Origin: CAZLLV01 sp964560325
GTDB lineage: Bacteria; Acidobacteriota; Thermoanaerobaculia; Multivoradales; DATKCC01
Direction of reading: 5' to 3'
Assembly (NCBI GenBank): GCA_964560325.1
Contig: CAZLLV010000258.1
Coordinates: 1-6,659 of the forward strand
DNA: 6,659 nucleotides
This document shows, in pieces, positions 1 through 5,028 of the stretch. The notes beneath the pieces are model-generated. The model was not told the origin of the DNA. It did not search any database and saw only the letters and a list, made by a program, of their open reading frames with translations. Numbering within the stretch: the first letter of the stretch is position 1; every line of letters begins with the position of its first letter. Both the position numbers and the translations under genes were made by a program.

Positions 1-60
1 CCCCCCACCCCCCCGCCCCGCGCCCGCCGCGGGCCCCCCCCCCCCCCCCCCCGGGGGGGC
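1..60. repeat. Poly-C / poly-G low-complexity tract
   Basis: The first 60 bases are almost entirely C and G. An uninterrupted run of 19 C (34-52) is directly followed by 7 G (53-59), which can fold back on itself. Such a tract at the very start of a sequence is typical of a contig end where assembly stopped, so base-level accuracy here is doubtful. It may equally be a real low-complexity spacer. No function is proposed. Confidence 0.7.
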
Positions 61-91
61 GCGGCCCGCCACCCACCACCGATCGCCTCAG

Positions 92-259
92 GGGCCGGGG
101 CGGGGCTCCCGGGCCCGGGGCGTCTGAGCCGATCCCGCTGCCTGGCGCGGCGGGTGGCAACGACCCCCACGCGGGGGGGCGAAGCCGAAGCGGGCGCCTA
201 CGGTTCCCGGCTCCGACGAGCGCCCGCTGGTCCCCGGACCGGGAGCCCCGCCCCGGCCC
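92..259. repeat. Long G/C inverted repeat (21-bp perfect arms)
   Basis: The 21 bases at 92-112 are the exact reverse complement of 239-259. Pairing continues inward with short interruptions (114-115 with 236-237, and 117-121 with 230-234 including one G-T), giving a stem of nearly 30 bp around a loop of about 110 nt. The interior shows no further convincing symmetry. The right arm ends immediately before the TTA that borders the next palindrome, so the two structures abut. It could be a real repeat element, a transcript-end structure of a gene outside the window, or a fold-back artefact near a contig end. Confidence 0.65.
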
Positions 260-262
260 TTA

Positions 263-437
263 CCCGGACTCGTCATGAACCACCCTACTGCGAGCCGCCA
301 TTGCACCCCACCTCGGTCCGTCCTCGCTCTTCGCTCCCTCGACGTACTTCGAGTACGCCTCGAGCGCTCCTCGCTTGCGGTGGACCGATCTGCCGCACAC
401 TTGCGGCTCTCGCTACGGGCGTTCATGAGAGTCCGGG
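263..437. mobile_element. MITE-like 175-bp imperfect palindrome flanked by TTA
   Basis: The left tip (263-280, CCCGGACTCGTCATGAAC) and right tip (421-437, GTTCATGAGAGTCCGGG) are inverted copies that match at 17 of 18 positions, with one single-base gap. TTA stands directly outside both tips (260-262 and 438-440) in the same orientation, as a 3-bp target duplication would. The inside is also symmetrical about base 350: GAGCCGC (292-298) pairs with GCGGCTC (403-409), TCGGTCC (313-319) with GGACCGA (382-388), and CGTACT (343-348) with AGTACG (352-357) around a TCG loop. There is no room for a transposase. This fits a non-autonomous miniature element that needs a transposase elsewhere, or a large REP/BIME-like hairpin. 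I cannot assign it to an insertion-sequence family from sequence alone. Confidence 0.6.
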
Positions 438-496
438 TTACCCGATCTCCTCGCCCACCACCACCTCCCCCGTCTCGCCCCGCGCCATCCATCCGG

Positions 497-502
497 TAAA
501 CT
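497..502 (+). promoter_or_regulatory. Candidate -10 box for the reductase gene
   Basis: TAAACT matches the TATAAT consensus at four of six positions and stands out in an almost A/T-free surrounding. It lies just outside the palindromic element. The -35 position has no good TTGACA match. Initiation about 7 bases downstream would leave a leader of roughly 75 nt before the ATG at 584. This is a motif-based guess. Confidence 0.3.
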
Positions 503-583
503 CCGGCCCGTCCAGCCAGCACGCGATCGCCGTCCGCCCCCGATCTCGAGCGGTCCCGAACGACCCCCCGGAGAGAGCGACCC

Positions 584-1528
584 ATGGCCGAGCCCGTCCG
601 TTCCAGCGCACAGACCTCGACCTCCCAGCCGGCCCGGAAGAGGGCGGCGAAGCCCCCGACCAAGACAAAAATCCGGATGTTCGACGTCGAGGTCGCCGAG
701 GTCGTGCAGGAGACGCACGACACGGTCACCCTCTACTTGGCTAAAACCGAAGACGACGGCGAGCCGTGGGACTACAAGGCCGGGCAGTTCTGCACCGTCC
801 GGCCCCACGAGTTCCCCGCCCTCGGGCAGCTCGTTTCCTACTTCGAGGAGGCCAAGGGCAAGCGCGAGCCGGCGCGCGCCTACTCCCTCGCCACCGCCCC
901 GCACGAGCCGTACGTCGGCATCACGATCAAGGAAGAGCACTACGAGCCGGGGAAGACCAAGTACCCGCCGCTCCTCTCCCCTCTCCTCGTCTACTCGACC
1001 CCGGCCGGCACCCGCTTCCAGATCCAGGGCTTCGGCGGCCCGTACGTCTTCCCCGACGACCTCACCGAGCGCTCCGACCAGATCGTCCACATCGTCTCCG
1101 GCTCCGGCTCGGTTCCCAACTACGGCCTGGTCAAGGACGCCCTCCACCGCGACCTGCCGGTCCGGCACACCTGGATCTACGGCAACAAGACCTGGGACGA
1201 CGTGATCTTCCGCGACGCGCTCGAGACGCTCGCCGCCGAGCACCCCGACCGCTTCGAGATCGTCCACTGCATCACCCGCGAGGACGACCCGACCGTCCAC
1301 GGCCCGAGCTGCCGCAAGGGGCGTGTCACGCGCGAGCTGGTCGAGGAGATGATTCCCGATCCGTCGCGCGCCGAGCTCTACGTCTGCGGCGCCGGCATCA
1401 CCAAGTGGGACCGGCTGCGCGCGAAGGAGCGGGGCACCGAGCCCGCGCCGCTCTTCCTGGAGGGCGTGCTCGCCATCCTGGACGACATCGGCATCGACTC
1501 CGAGCGTCTGCACAAGGAGAGCTGGTAG
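584..1528 (+). CDS. FAD/NAD(P)-binding oxidoreductase, ferredoxin-NADP reductase-like
   Basis: This is a 314-residue flavin reductase of the ferredoxin-NADP(+) reductase superfamily, probably passing electrons between NAD(P)H and a partner redox protein through FAD in the cytoplasm. Residues 1-28 are a Lys/Ala/Pro/Ser/Thr-rich extension with no signal-peptide core. The FAD-binding barrel covers about 30-155; RAYSLAT (98-104) is the RxYS flavin motif. The NAD(P)-binding half covers about 165-310, with GSGSVPNYG (173-181) as the GxGxxP-type nucleotide loop and YVCGAG (266-271) as the late Cys-Gly motif. There is no 2Fe-2S domain with its four cysteines, so it is a stand-alone reductase rather than a PaaE/Hmp-type fusion. 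The C-terminal residue is Trp, reminiscent of the terminal aromatic that stacks on flavin in plant-type FNRs. GGAGAGAG (570-577) lies about 6-10 bases before the ATG and supports this start. The methyltransferase follows after 91 bp. The electron acceptor is not deducible from the window. Confidence 0.85.
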   Translation: MAEPVRSSAQTSTSQPARKRAAKPPTKTKIRMFDVEVAEVVQETHDTVTLYLAKTEDDGEPWDYKAGQFCTVRPHEFPALGQLVSYFEEAKGKREPARAYSLATAPHEPYVGITIKEEHYEPGKTKYPPLLSPLLVYSTPAGTRFQIQGFGGPYVFPDDLTERSDQIVHIVSGSGSVPNYGLVKDALHRDLPVRHTWIYGNKTWDDVIFRDALETLAAEHPDRFEIVHCITREDDPTVHGPSCRKGRVTRELVEEMIPDPSRAELYVCGAGITKWDRLRAKERGTEPAPLFLEGVLAILDDIGIDSERLHKESW

Positions 1529-1538
1529 GGGGGCGACC

Positions 1539-1555
1539 CCGGCGATCGCCGCCGG
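1539..1555 (+). terminator. Short hairpin after the reductase gene, no T-run
   Basis: CCGGCG (1539-1544) pairs with CGCCGG (1550-1555) around a 5-nt loop, beginning 11 bases after the reductase stop. A 12-bp perfect palindrome, CGGCGATCGCCG (1540-1551), overlaps it. No T-tract follows, so it is a poor intrinsic terminator by the E. coli model; it may stabilise the mRNA 3' end or take part in the alternative pairing with 1609-1618. Confidence 0.35.
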
Positions 1556-1618
1556 AGTGTCAAGTGCTCGACGGAAGTTTCGATCTTTCGCAGATGGGGG
1601 CTGCTAGGCTCCGGCGGC
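1548..1618 (+). repeat. 10-bp inverted repeat bracketing the methyltransferase promoter/start
   Basis: GCCGCCGGAG (1548-1557) and CTCCGGCGGC (1609-1618) are perfect inverted copies separated by 51 bases. The right copy ends one base before the ATG at 1620, and the -10-like box (1605-1610) overlaps its first two bases. In a read-through transcript the pairing would bury the start region. In DNA the two copies could be paired binding half-sites. At this GC content a chance 10-bp match is possible, so function is inferred from position only. Confidence 0.4.
1605..1610 (+). promoter_or_regulatory. Candidate -10 box directly before the methyltransferase start
   Basis: TAGGCT fits the TANNNT pattern of bacterial -10 elements and lies 9 bases before the ATG. 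Initiation 7-8 bases downstream would fall about 2-3 bases before the start codon, giving a near-leaderless mRNA. This agrees with the lack of a purine-rich Shine-Dalgarno; the preceding bases are CCGGCGGCC. No convincing -35 is visible at 17 bp spacing. Confidence 0.4.
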
Positions 1619-1619
1619 C

Positions 1620-2489
1620 ATGGATCGAGTCGTCACCTCCGAGCCCCATCTCCCGCTCACGCCCCGGCTCGCCGACCGCATCGTCAGCTACTGGGACCGG
1701 GGCGCCGGCTCCTACGAGTACTTCCTCGGGGACCACATCCACTTCTGCTACGTCGACGAGGGCACGAGCCCGACCCACGACGAGGCCGCCGAGCGGCTGA
1801 TCGAGAAGCTGGCGGAGTTCGGTGGCATGGAGCGGGGCGCCCGGGTGCTCGACGTGGGGAGCGGCCTGGGCGGCACCGCCTTCTACCTCGCCGAGCACCA
1901 CGACGCCCGCGTCACCGGCGCCAACCTGAGCACCGAGCAGATCGAGCGCGCCCGCGAGAAGGCGGAGGAGCGGGGCTTCTCCGGCGTCGACTTCGTCTAC
2001 GCCGACGCCCACACGCTCGAGCCGTGGGACGAAGGCACCTTCGACGCGGTCTGGTCGGTCGAGAGCTGCGAGCAGTACCAGGACAAGCGGCGGTTCCTCT
2101 CGCAGGCGTTCCGGGTGCTGAAGCCCGGCGGCCGCTTCCTGATGACGACCTGGTGCTCGGGGCGGGAGGAGTTCACCGGCCGCGACGCGGTCGAGTACGA
2201 CAAGTTCTGCCGCACCTTCGACACCCCCTACATGCCGACGATCGACACCTACGTCCGCTGGCTCGGCGAGCTCGGCTTCGAAGGGGTGCGGGGGGAGGAC
2301 TGGTCGGAGCCGATCAACCGGACCTGGCAGCTCCCCGGGCGGCGGGCGGGGCTCCGGGAGTTCCTCTCCGGCATGTTGCGGGCGAACCGCCGCTTCCTGC
2401 TCTACGCCTTCAAGAATGCGCACCGGCTGCGCGCCGGGTTCGAGAGCGGCCGGGTGCGCTACGGCGTGTTCCGTGCCACCAAGCCGTAG
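1620..2489 (+). CDS. SAM-dependent class I methyltransferase
   Basis: This 289-residue cytoplasmic enzyme transfers a methyl group from S-adenosylmethionine to an unknown, probably small-molecule, acceptor. The Rossmann core spans about 65-180. VLDVGSGLGG (77-86) is motif I, which binds SAM; GANLS (100-104) ends the second strand; the Asp in YADAH (127-131) is motif II-like; LKPGG (167-171) is the usual post-core turn. The N-terminal helix with YWDRGAGSYEYF and GDHIHFCYVDEG (about 24-48) is the lid arrangement seen in methyltransferases of the tocopherol, sterol and methylated-glycine type, so the acceptor could be a quinone, lipid or amine; this is a family resemblance, not an assignment. 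The C-terminal part (about 195-289) is helical and charged and probably forms the acceptor pocket. The ATG has no Shine-Dalgarno but a -10-like box just upstream. The last 31 bp overlap the convergent DinB-family gene. A shared pathway with the upstream reductase is possible but not shown. Confidence 0.87.
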   Translation: MDRVVTSEPHLPLTPRLADRIVSYWDRGAGSYEYFLGDHIHFCYVDEGTSPTHDEAAERLIEKLAEFGGMERGARVLDVGSGLGGTAFYLAEHHDARVTGANLSTEQIERAREKAEERGFSGVDFVYADAHTLEPWDEGTFDAVWSVESCEQYQDKRRFLSQAFRVLKPGGRFLMTTWCSGREEFTGRDAVEYDKFCRTFDTPYMPTIDTYVRWLGELGFEGVRGEDWSEPINRTWQLPGRRAGLREFLSGMLRANRRFLLYAFKNAHRLRAGFESGRVRYGVFRATKP

Positions 2490-2989
2490 CGCTCGTCGAG
2501 GATCCGCAGGTGGTGGCGCAGGTGCCCCGCCAGGACGTAGGCGAGGGCGCGGACGGTGACCGGGTGGCCGCTCGCGGTGCCGCGCCGCGGCCAGTCCTCG
2601 GGCGCGAGGCGGCGGAAGGTGGGGAGGTTGCCCCGCCGCAGCGCGATCAGCTCGTCGGCGAGCTCGGCGACCGGGACTGCGTCGAACGGGGCGTGCACCA
2701 TGTAGGCGTCCTGGTCGTAACCGGGCAGCGGGGTCTGGTCGCCGCGCGCGATGCAGGTGGCGCGGTAGCCGAAGACCCGCTCGCCGTCCGCCAGGTGCCC
2801 GAAGACCTGCCGCACGCTCCACTTGCCCGGCGCGTAGCGGAAGCTCTCGCGCTCGGCCGGCACCGCCGCGGCGTGGCGGCCGATCTCCTCGATCTGCGCC
2901 TCGAGCACCGGCAGCACGTCGTCCTCCGGCACGAGCGCGACGTAGCCGGCGTAGAACTCGCCGTACTCGCTCGGGTCGGGGCGCGGCAT
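2459..2989 (-). CDS. DinB-superfamily (DinB_2-type) putative metal-binding protein
   Basis: This 176-residue protein has the four-helix-bundle pattern of the DinB/YfiT superfamily. Family members usually bind a divalent metal through three histidines, and some are thiol-dependent transferases (bacillithiol or mycothiol S-transferases). The signature is visible: WSVRQVFGHLADGE (57-70) supplies H65, and AGHLRHHLRIL (154-164) supplies H156 and H160 in an H-x3-H arrangement. RYAPGKWS just before the first His is also typical. No signal peptide or membrane segment is seen. It lies 16 bp downstream of the VOC-fold gene on the same strand and is probably cotranscribed with it. The ATG is preceded only by a weak GGGA, so translation may depend on the upstream gene. 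Its last 31 bp, including the stop, lie inside the oppositely oriented methyltransferase gene. Substrate and role are unknown; detoxification of a small molecule is a reasonable guess from family and partner. Confidence 0.82.
   Translation of the reverse strand: MPRPDPSEYGEFYAGYVALVPEDDVLPVLEAQIEEIGRHAAAVPAERESFRYAPGKWSVRQVFGHLADGERVFGYRATCIARGDQTPLPGYDQDAYMVHAPFDAVPVAELADELIALRRGNLPTFRRLAPEDWPRRGTASGHPVTVRALAYVLAGHLRHHLRILDERYGLVARNTP
2473..2519 (+). terminator. Possible 3'-end stem-loop spanning the methyltransferase stop
   Basis: Bases 2473-2481 pair with 2511-2519 (nine pairs, one of them G-T) around a 29-nt loop containing the methyltransferase stop codon. No T-run follows and the whole structure lies within the opposing DinB-family gene. 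It is the only stem I see that could mark the transcript end. The pairing may simply reflect His/Leu/Arg codons of the other gene. Confidence 0.2.
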
Positions 2990-3005
2990 GTCCGGGGTTC
3001 CCGCG

Positions 3006-3398
3006 TCAGCCGGCGCGGAAGATGATGCGCACGCCGTCGGGGTCGCGCGTCTGGAAGACCACCGAGCCGTCCTCGAGGTCGTGCATGCCGCCGGGGATGT
3101 TCTGGTTGCGGAAGATGAGCTCGTCGTAGACCTTCCGCGGCGAGTCGACGATCAGGGAGATCTCCATCTTCTGGTCCGGTCCGCGGTACTCGTAGATGGA
3201 GTCGTCGTCGCCGAGCCGCGCGTCCCGAGCGCGCCCGATCACCTCGATCGTGCCCGACCCGGCCTGGAACCGGTTCGCCAGCAGGTCCCCTTCCTCTTGC
3301 GAGCCGACGTTCGGCAGCGCCAGCGTCTCGCCGTAGAACCGGCACGTGCGCTCGAAATCGCGCGCTCTCACCGTGACCCGGAACCCTTCGATGTCCAT
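3006..3398 (-). CDS. VOC-fold (glyoxalase/bleomycin-resistance/dioxygenase superfamily) protein
   Basis: This 130-residue protein matches the usual length of a single VOC-domain protein with two beta-alpha-beta-beta-beta halves. The first half runs from FRVTVRARDFERTCRFYGETL (6-26) to TIEVIG (50-55); the second runs from KMEISLIVD (77-85) through the VYDEL helix to DPDGVRIIFRAG (119-130). DPDG before the last strand is a hallmark. Metal-dependent members use His/Gln, Glu, His and Glu on the four equivalent strands. Here only E52 is clearly kept: the first strand has Val/Thr, the third has E79/S81 and the last has Ile/Phe. A ligand-binding or metal-independent role is therefore more likely than glyoxalase I activity. 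GAGGAG six bases before the ATG (plus-strand 3405-3410) supports this start. It is the promoter-proximal gene of a minus-strand pair with the DinB-family gene and is divergent from the amidase operon. Confidence 0.83.
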   Translation of the reverse strand: MDIEGFRVTVRARDFERTCRFYGETLALPNVGSQEEGDLLANRFQAGSGTIEVIGRARDARLGDDDSIYEYRGPDQKMEISLIVDSPRKVYDELIFRNQNIPGGMHDLEDGSVVFQTRDPDGVRIIFRAG

Positions 3399-3427
3399 GC
3401 CGCTCTCCTCGCTCGGTTCGTCTCTGC

Positions 3428-3460
3428 GGGGCGCCCGTCACCGCTCGCTCCCGGCGCCCC
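3428..3460. repeat. 8-bp inverted repeat in the divergent intergenic region
   Basis: GGGGCGCC (3428-3435) and GGCGCCCC (3453-3460) are perfect inverted copies with a 17-bp gap, lying 30-62 bp upstream of the VOC gene start on the minus strand. They could form a leader hairpin in that transcript or serve as an operator for the divergent pair. In such GC-rich DNA a chance origin is quite possible. Confidence 0.3.
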
Positions 3461-3524
3461 TGGGGACGCGGGGAAGGATCTCACACTCGTGCGCGGGGAC
3501 GGAAGGACGGGCCGATGCCGGTGG

Positions 3525-3530
3525 TATCCT
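3525..3530 (+). promoter_or_regulatory. Candidate -10 box directly before the amidase GTG start
   Basis: TATCCT matches the -10 consensus at four of six positions, including the conserved TA and final T. It ends 7 bases before the GTG at 3538, so transcription would begin at or next to the start codon and give a leaderless mRNA. The intervening bases (CTCGCCC) contain no Shine-Dalgarno. No clear -35 is visible. Confidence 0.45.
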
Positions 3531-3537
3531 CTCGCCC

Positions 3538-5028
3538 GTGCGCCGCCGGCCGTTCCCGCCCCGTCTCGTCCTCCTCTTCCTGCTCCTCGCCGTCGCCCTG
3601 CCGGCCACGGGGCAGCCGGAGGGCGCGCCGATCCCGCTCGGCGGTCCGGCGCAAACGACGGAGCTCGGGCCGCTGTTCGATCTGCGCTCGATCGTCGAGC
3701 GGCTCGGCGGCTCGCTCTCGGGTGGCGGCACCGTCACGCTGACCCTCGGCGAGACCCGGATCGTGGCCGGCGCCGGCAACCCGAGCCTGCTGGTCGGGCA
3801 GGAAATCGTCCAGCTCTCCCAGCCGCCCGAGCTCGCCGGCGAAGGCGGCCCGCTGCTGGTGCCGCTCGATTTCCTGCGCTCGACCTACGGCGCCCTCGAC
3901 GACCTGGTGTTCGAGTGGTCGCCGGAGGCACGGCAGCTCGTCGCCCGCCGGCCGGTGCCTCAAACGCTGCCGGTGGCGGTCGACGTGGTGCACCTCCAAG
4001 GGGTGAGCACGGTCGTTCTCCAGTTCCCGCAGCGCCTCGACTTCGAGCTGGTCGAGCGGCCCGGCGGCATCGACGTGCGCCCGCGCCGCGACCGGCTGGA
4101 GCCGCCCTTCCCGACGCCGCGGGTGAGCGATCCGCTGGTCGACGACGTGCGGGTCTCCCCCGACCGGGTGCGGATCGATCTCGCGCGCGGCGCCCGGGCG
4201 GAGAGCTACACGCTGGAGCAGCCGTTCCGGCTGGTCTTCGACGTCGTCCGCCGCGACGAGCCGGTCGAGACCGAGGACGAGGCGGTGGCGGCCGTGGAGC
4301 CGCCGCGCGACCGGGAGGGGCTGCACACGATCGTCATCGACCCGGGCCACGGGGGCGTCGAGACCGGCGCGATCGGCCCGAACGGGGTCCAGGAGAAGGA
4401 CCTCACGCTGGAGCTCGCGCGCCTCCTCCAGGCCCGCCTGCGCCAGAGCCTGCCGGTGCGCGTGGTGCTGACGCGGGACGAGGACGTGACCCTGCCCCAC
4501 GACACCCGCCCGGCGATCGCCAACCAGAACAAGGCCGACCTCTTCGTTTCGATCCACCTCAACTCGTCGCTCGGCGCGACCGCCCACGGCGCCGAGACCT
4601 ACTTCCTGTCGAGCGAGGCGAGCGACGCCCGCGCCGCCGCCGCCGCCGAAGCCGAGAACCGCACGGCGGCGGCCGGCGGCGACGAGGACCCGCTCTACGA
4701 CCTCCAGCTCATCCTCTGGGACCTGGCGCAGAGCCACCACCTCGCCGAGAGTCAGCGGGTCGCGACGCTGATCCAGCAGGAGCTGAACACGACGCTGGGG
4801 CTGCGCGACCGGGGGGTGAAGCAGGCGCCGTTTCGGGTGCTGATGGGGGCGGCGATGCCGGCGGTCCTGGTCGAGCTCGGCTTCCTGAGCAACCCCTCCG
4901 AGGCGGCCAAGCTGGAGGACCCGGCGTACCGCGCCGACCTGGTCGAGGCGCTGGTGCGGGCGGTGGCGGAGTACCGCGCCCGGCTCGATCCTGCCGCCCC
5001 CGACGAGGACGCGGAGCCGACGCCGTGA
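3538..5028 (+). CDS. Secreted N-acetylmuramoyl-L-alanine amidase (AMIN-like + Amidase_3)
   Basis: This 496-residue zinc hydrolase cleaves the amide bond between N-acetylmuramic acid and L-alanine in peptidoglycan, usually for daughter-cell separation, outside the inner membrane. Residues 1-25 are a signal peptide: VRRRPFPPR, a Leu/Val/Ala core, then LPATGQ. Residues about 45-140 resemble a copper-amine-oxidase N-like domain (DLRSIVERLGG, then LLVPLDFLRSTYG). Residues about 145-238 form an AMIN-like beta domain, which in this family targets the septum or cell wall. A short acidic linker follows. Amidase_3 covers about 262-483: H271 in DPGHGG, E286 in QEKDL and H340 in SIHLN are the zinc ligands, and E446 in VELGFLSN is the catalytic Glu. 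The Ala-rich and DLQLILWDL segment (363-407) corresponds to the regulatory insertion that gates the active site in activator-controlled amidases. The GTG fits the signal peptide exactly; an in-frame ATG at 3346 would run into the divergent VOC gene. It is the first gene of a three-gene operon. Confidence 0.9.
   Translation: MRRRPFPPRLVLLFLLLAVALPATGQPEGAPIPLGGPAQTTELGPLFDLRSIVERLGGSLSGGGTVTLTLGETRIVAGAGNPSLLVGQEIVQLSQPPELAGEGGPLLVPLDFLRSTYGALDDLVFEWSPEARQLVARRPVPQTLPVAVDVVHLQGVSTVVLQFPQRLDFELVERPGGIDVRPRRDRLEPPFPTPRVSDPLVDDVRVSPDRVRIDLARGARAESYTLEQPFRLVFDVVRRDEPVETEDEAVAAVEPPRDREGLHTIVIDPGHGGVETGAIGPNGVQEKDLTLELARLLQARLRQSLPVRVVLTRDEDVTLPHDTRPAIANQNKADLFVSIHLNSSLGATAHGAETYFLSSEASDARAAAAAEAENRTAAAGGDEDPLYDLQLILWDLAQSHHLAESQRVATLIQQELNTTLGLRDRGVKQAPFRVLMGAAMPAVLVELGFLSNPSEAAKLEDPAYRADLVEALVRAVAEYRARLDPAAPDEDAEPTP

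Larger units (their letters stand above)
1..583. other. Gene-free, repeat-rich stretch
   Basis: I see no supportable gene in this stretch. Open frames exist on both strands, but they are rich in Arg, Pro, Gly and Ala, show no recognisable domain, and are the usual by-product of extreme GC content. The region holds, in order, a homopolymeric C/G tract, a long G/C inverted repeat, a 175-bp palindromic element, and about 145 bp leading into the reductase gene that carry a promoter candidate and a Shine-Dalgarno sequence. No tRNA or other structured RNA gene was recognised. Confidence 0.75.

Noticed and set aside
160..225. tRNA gene suggested by GGTTCCCGGCTCC near 202-214
   Set aside because: The GGTTC resembles a T-loop, but the flanking bases do not form a 5-bp T-stem and no acceptor or anticodon arms fit.
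263..437. Integron attC recombination site
   Set aside because: The element is palindromic and its inner tips contain GAAC and GTTC, but the attC end consensus (RYYYAAC and GTTRRRY) is not met, there is no integron integrase in the window, and the neighbouring genes are not cassette-like.
88..729. Minus-strand open frame of about 210 codons
   Set aside because: It is Arg/Gly/Ser-rich with no domain, crosses the repeat structures and overlaps the start of the well-supported reductase gene; it is a by-product of high GC content.
1541..1550. GCGATCGC octamer (HIP1-like) as a cyanobacterial signature
   Set aside because: One copy in a 70%-type GC genome is expected by chance and the gene content is not cyanobacterial.
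3346..3537. Upstream ATG giving a 560-residue amidase
   Set aside because: The extra 64 residues overlap the divergent VOC gene and its leader, are not domain-like, and would bury the signal peptide that begins at GTG 3538.
4642..4683. GCC/GCG-rich repeat in the amidase gene as a microsatellite
   Set aside because: It encodes the Ala-rich helix (about 363-380) commonly found in this family's regulatory insertion, so ordinary coding constraint explains it.
2988..5024. Long plus-strand open frame upstream of, and in frame with, the GerMN lipoprotein
   Set aside because: It covers the minus-strand VOC gene and an alternate frame of the amidase and reads as low-complexity Ala/Arg/Pro. The GTG at 5025 with its ribosome binding site and a lipobox signal marks the true start.
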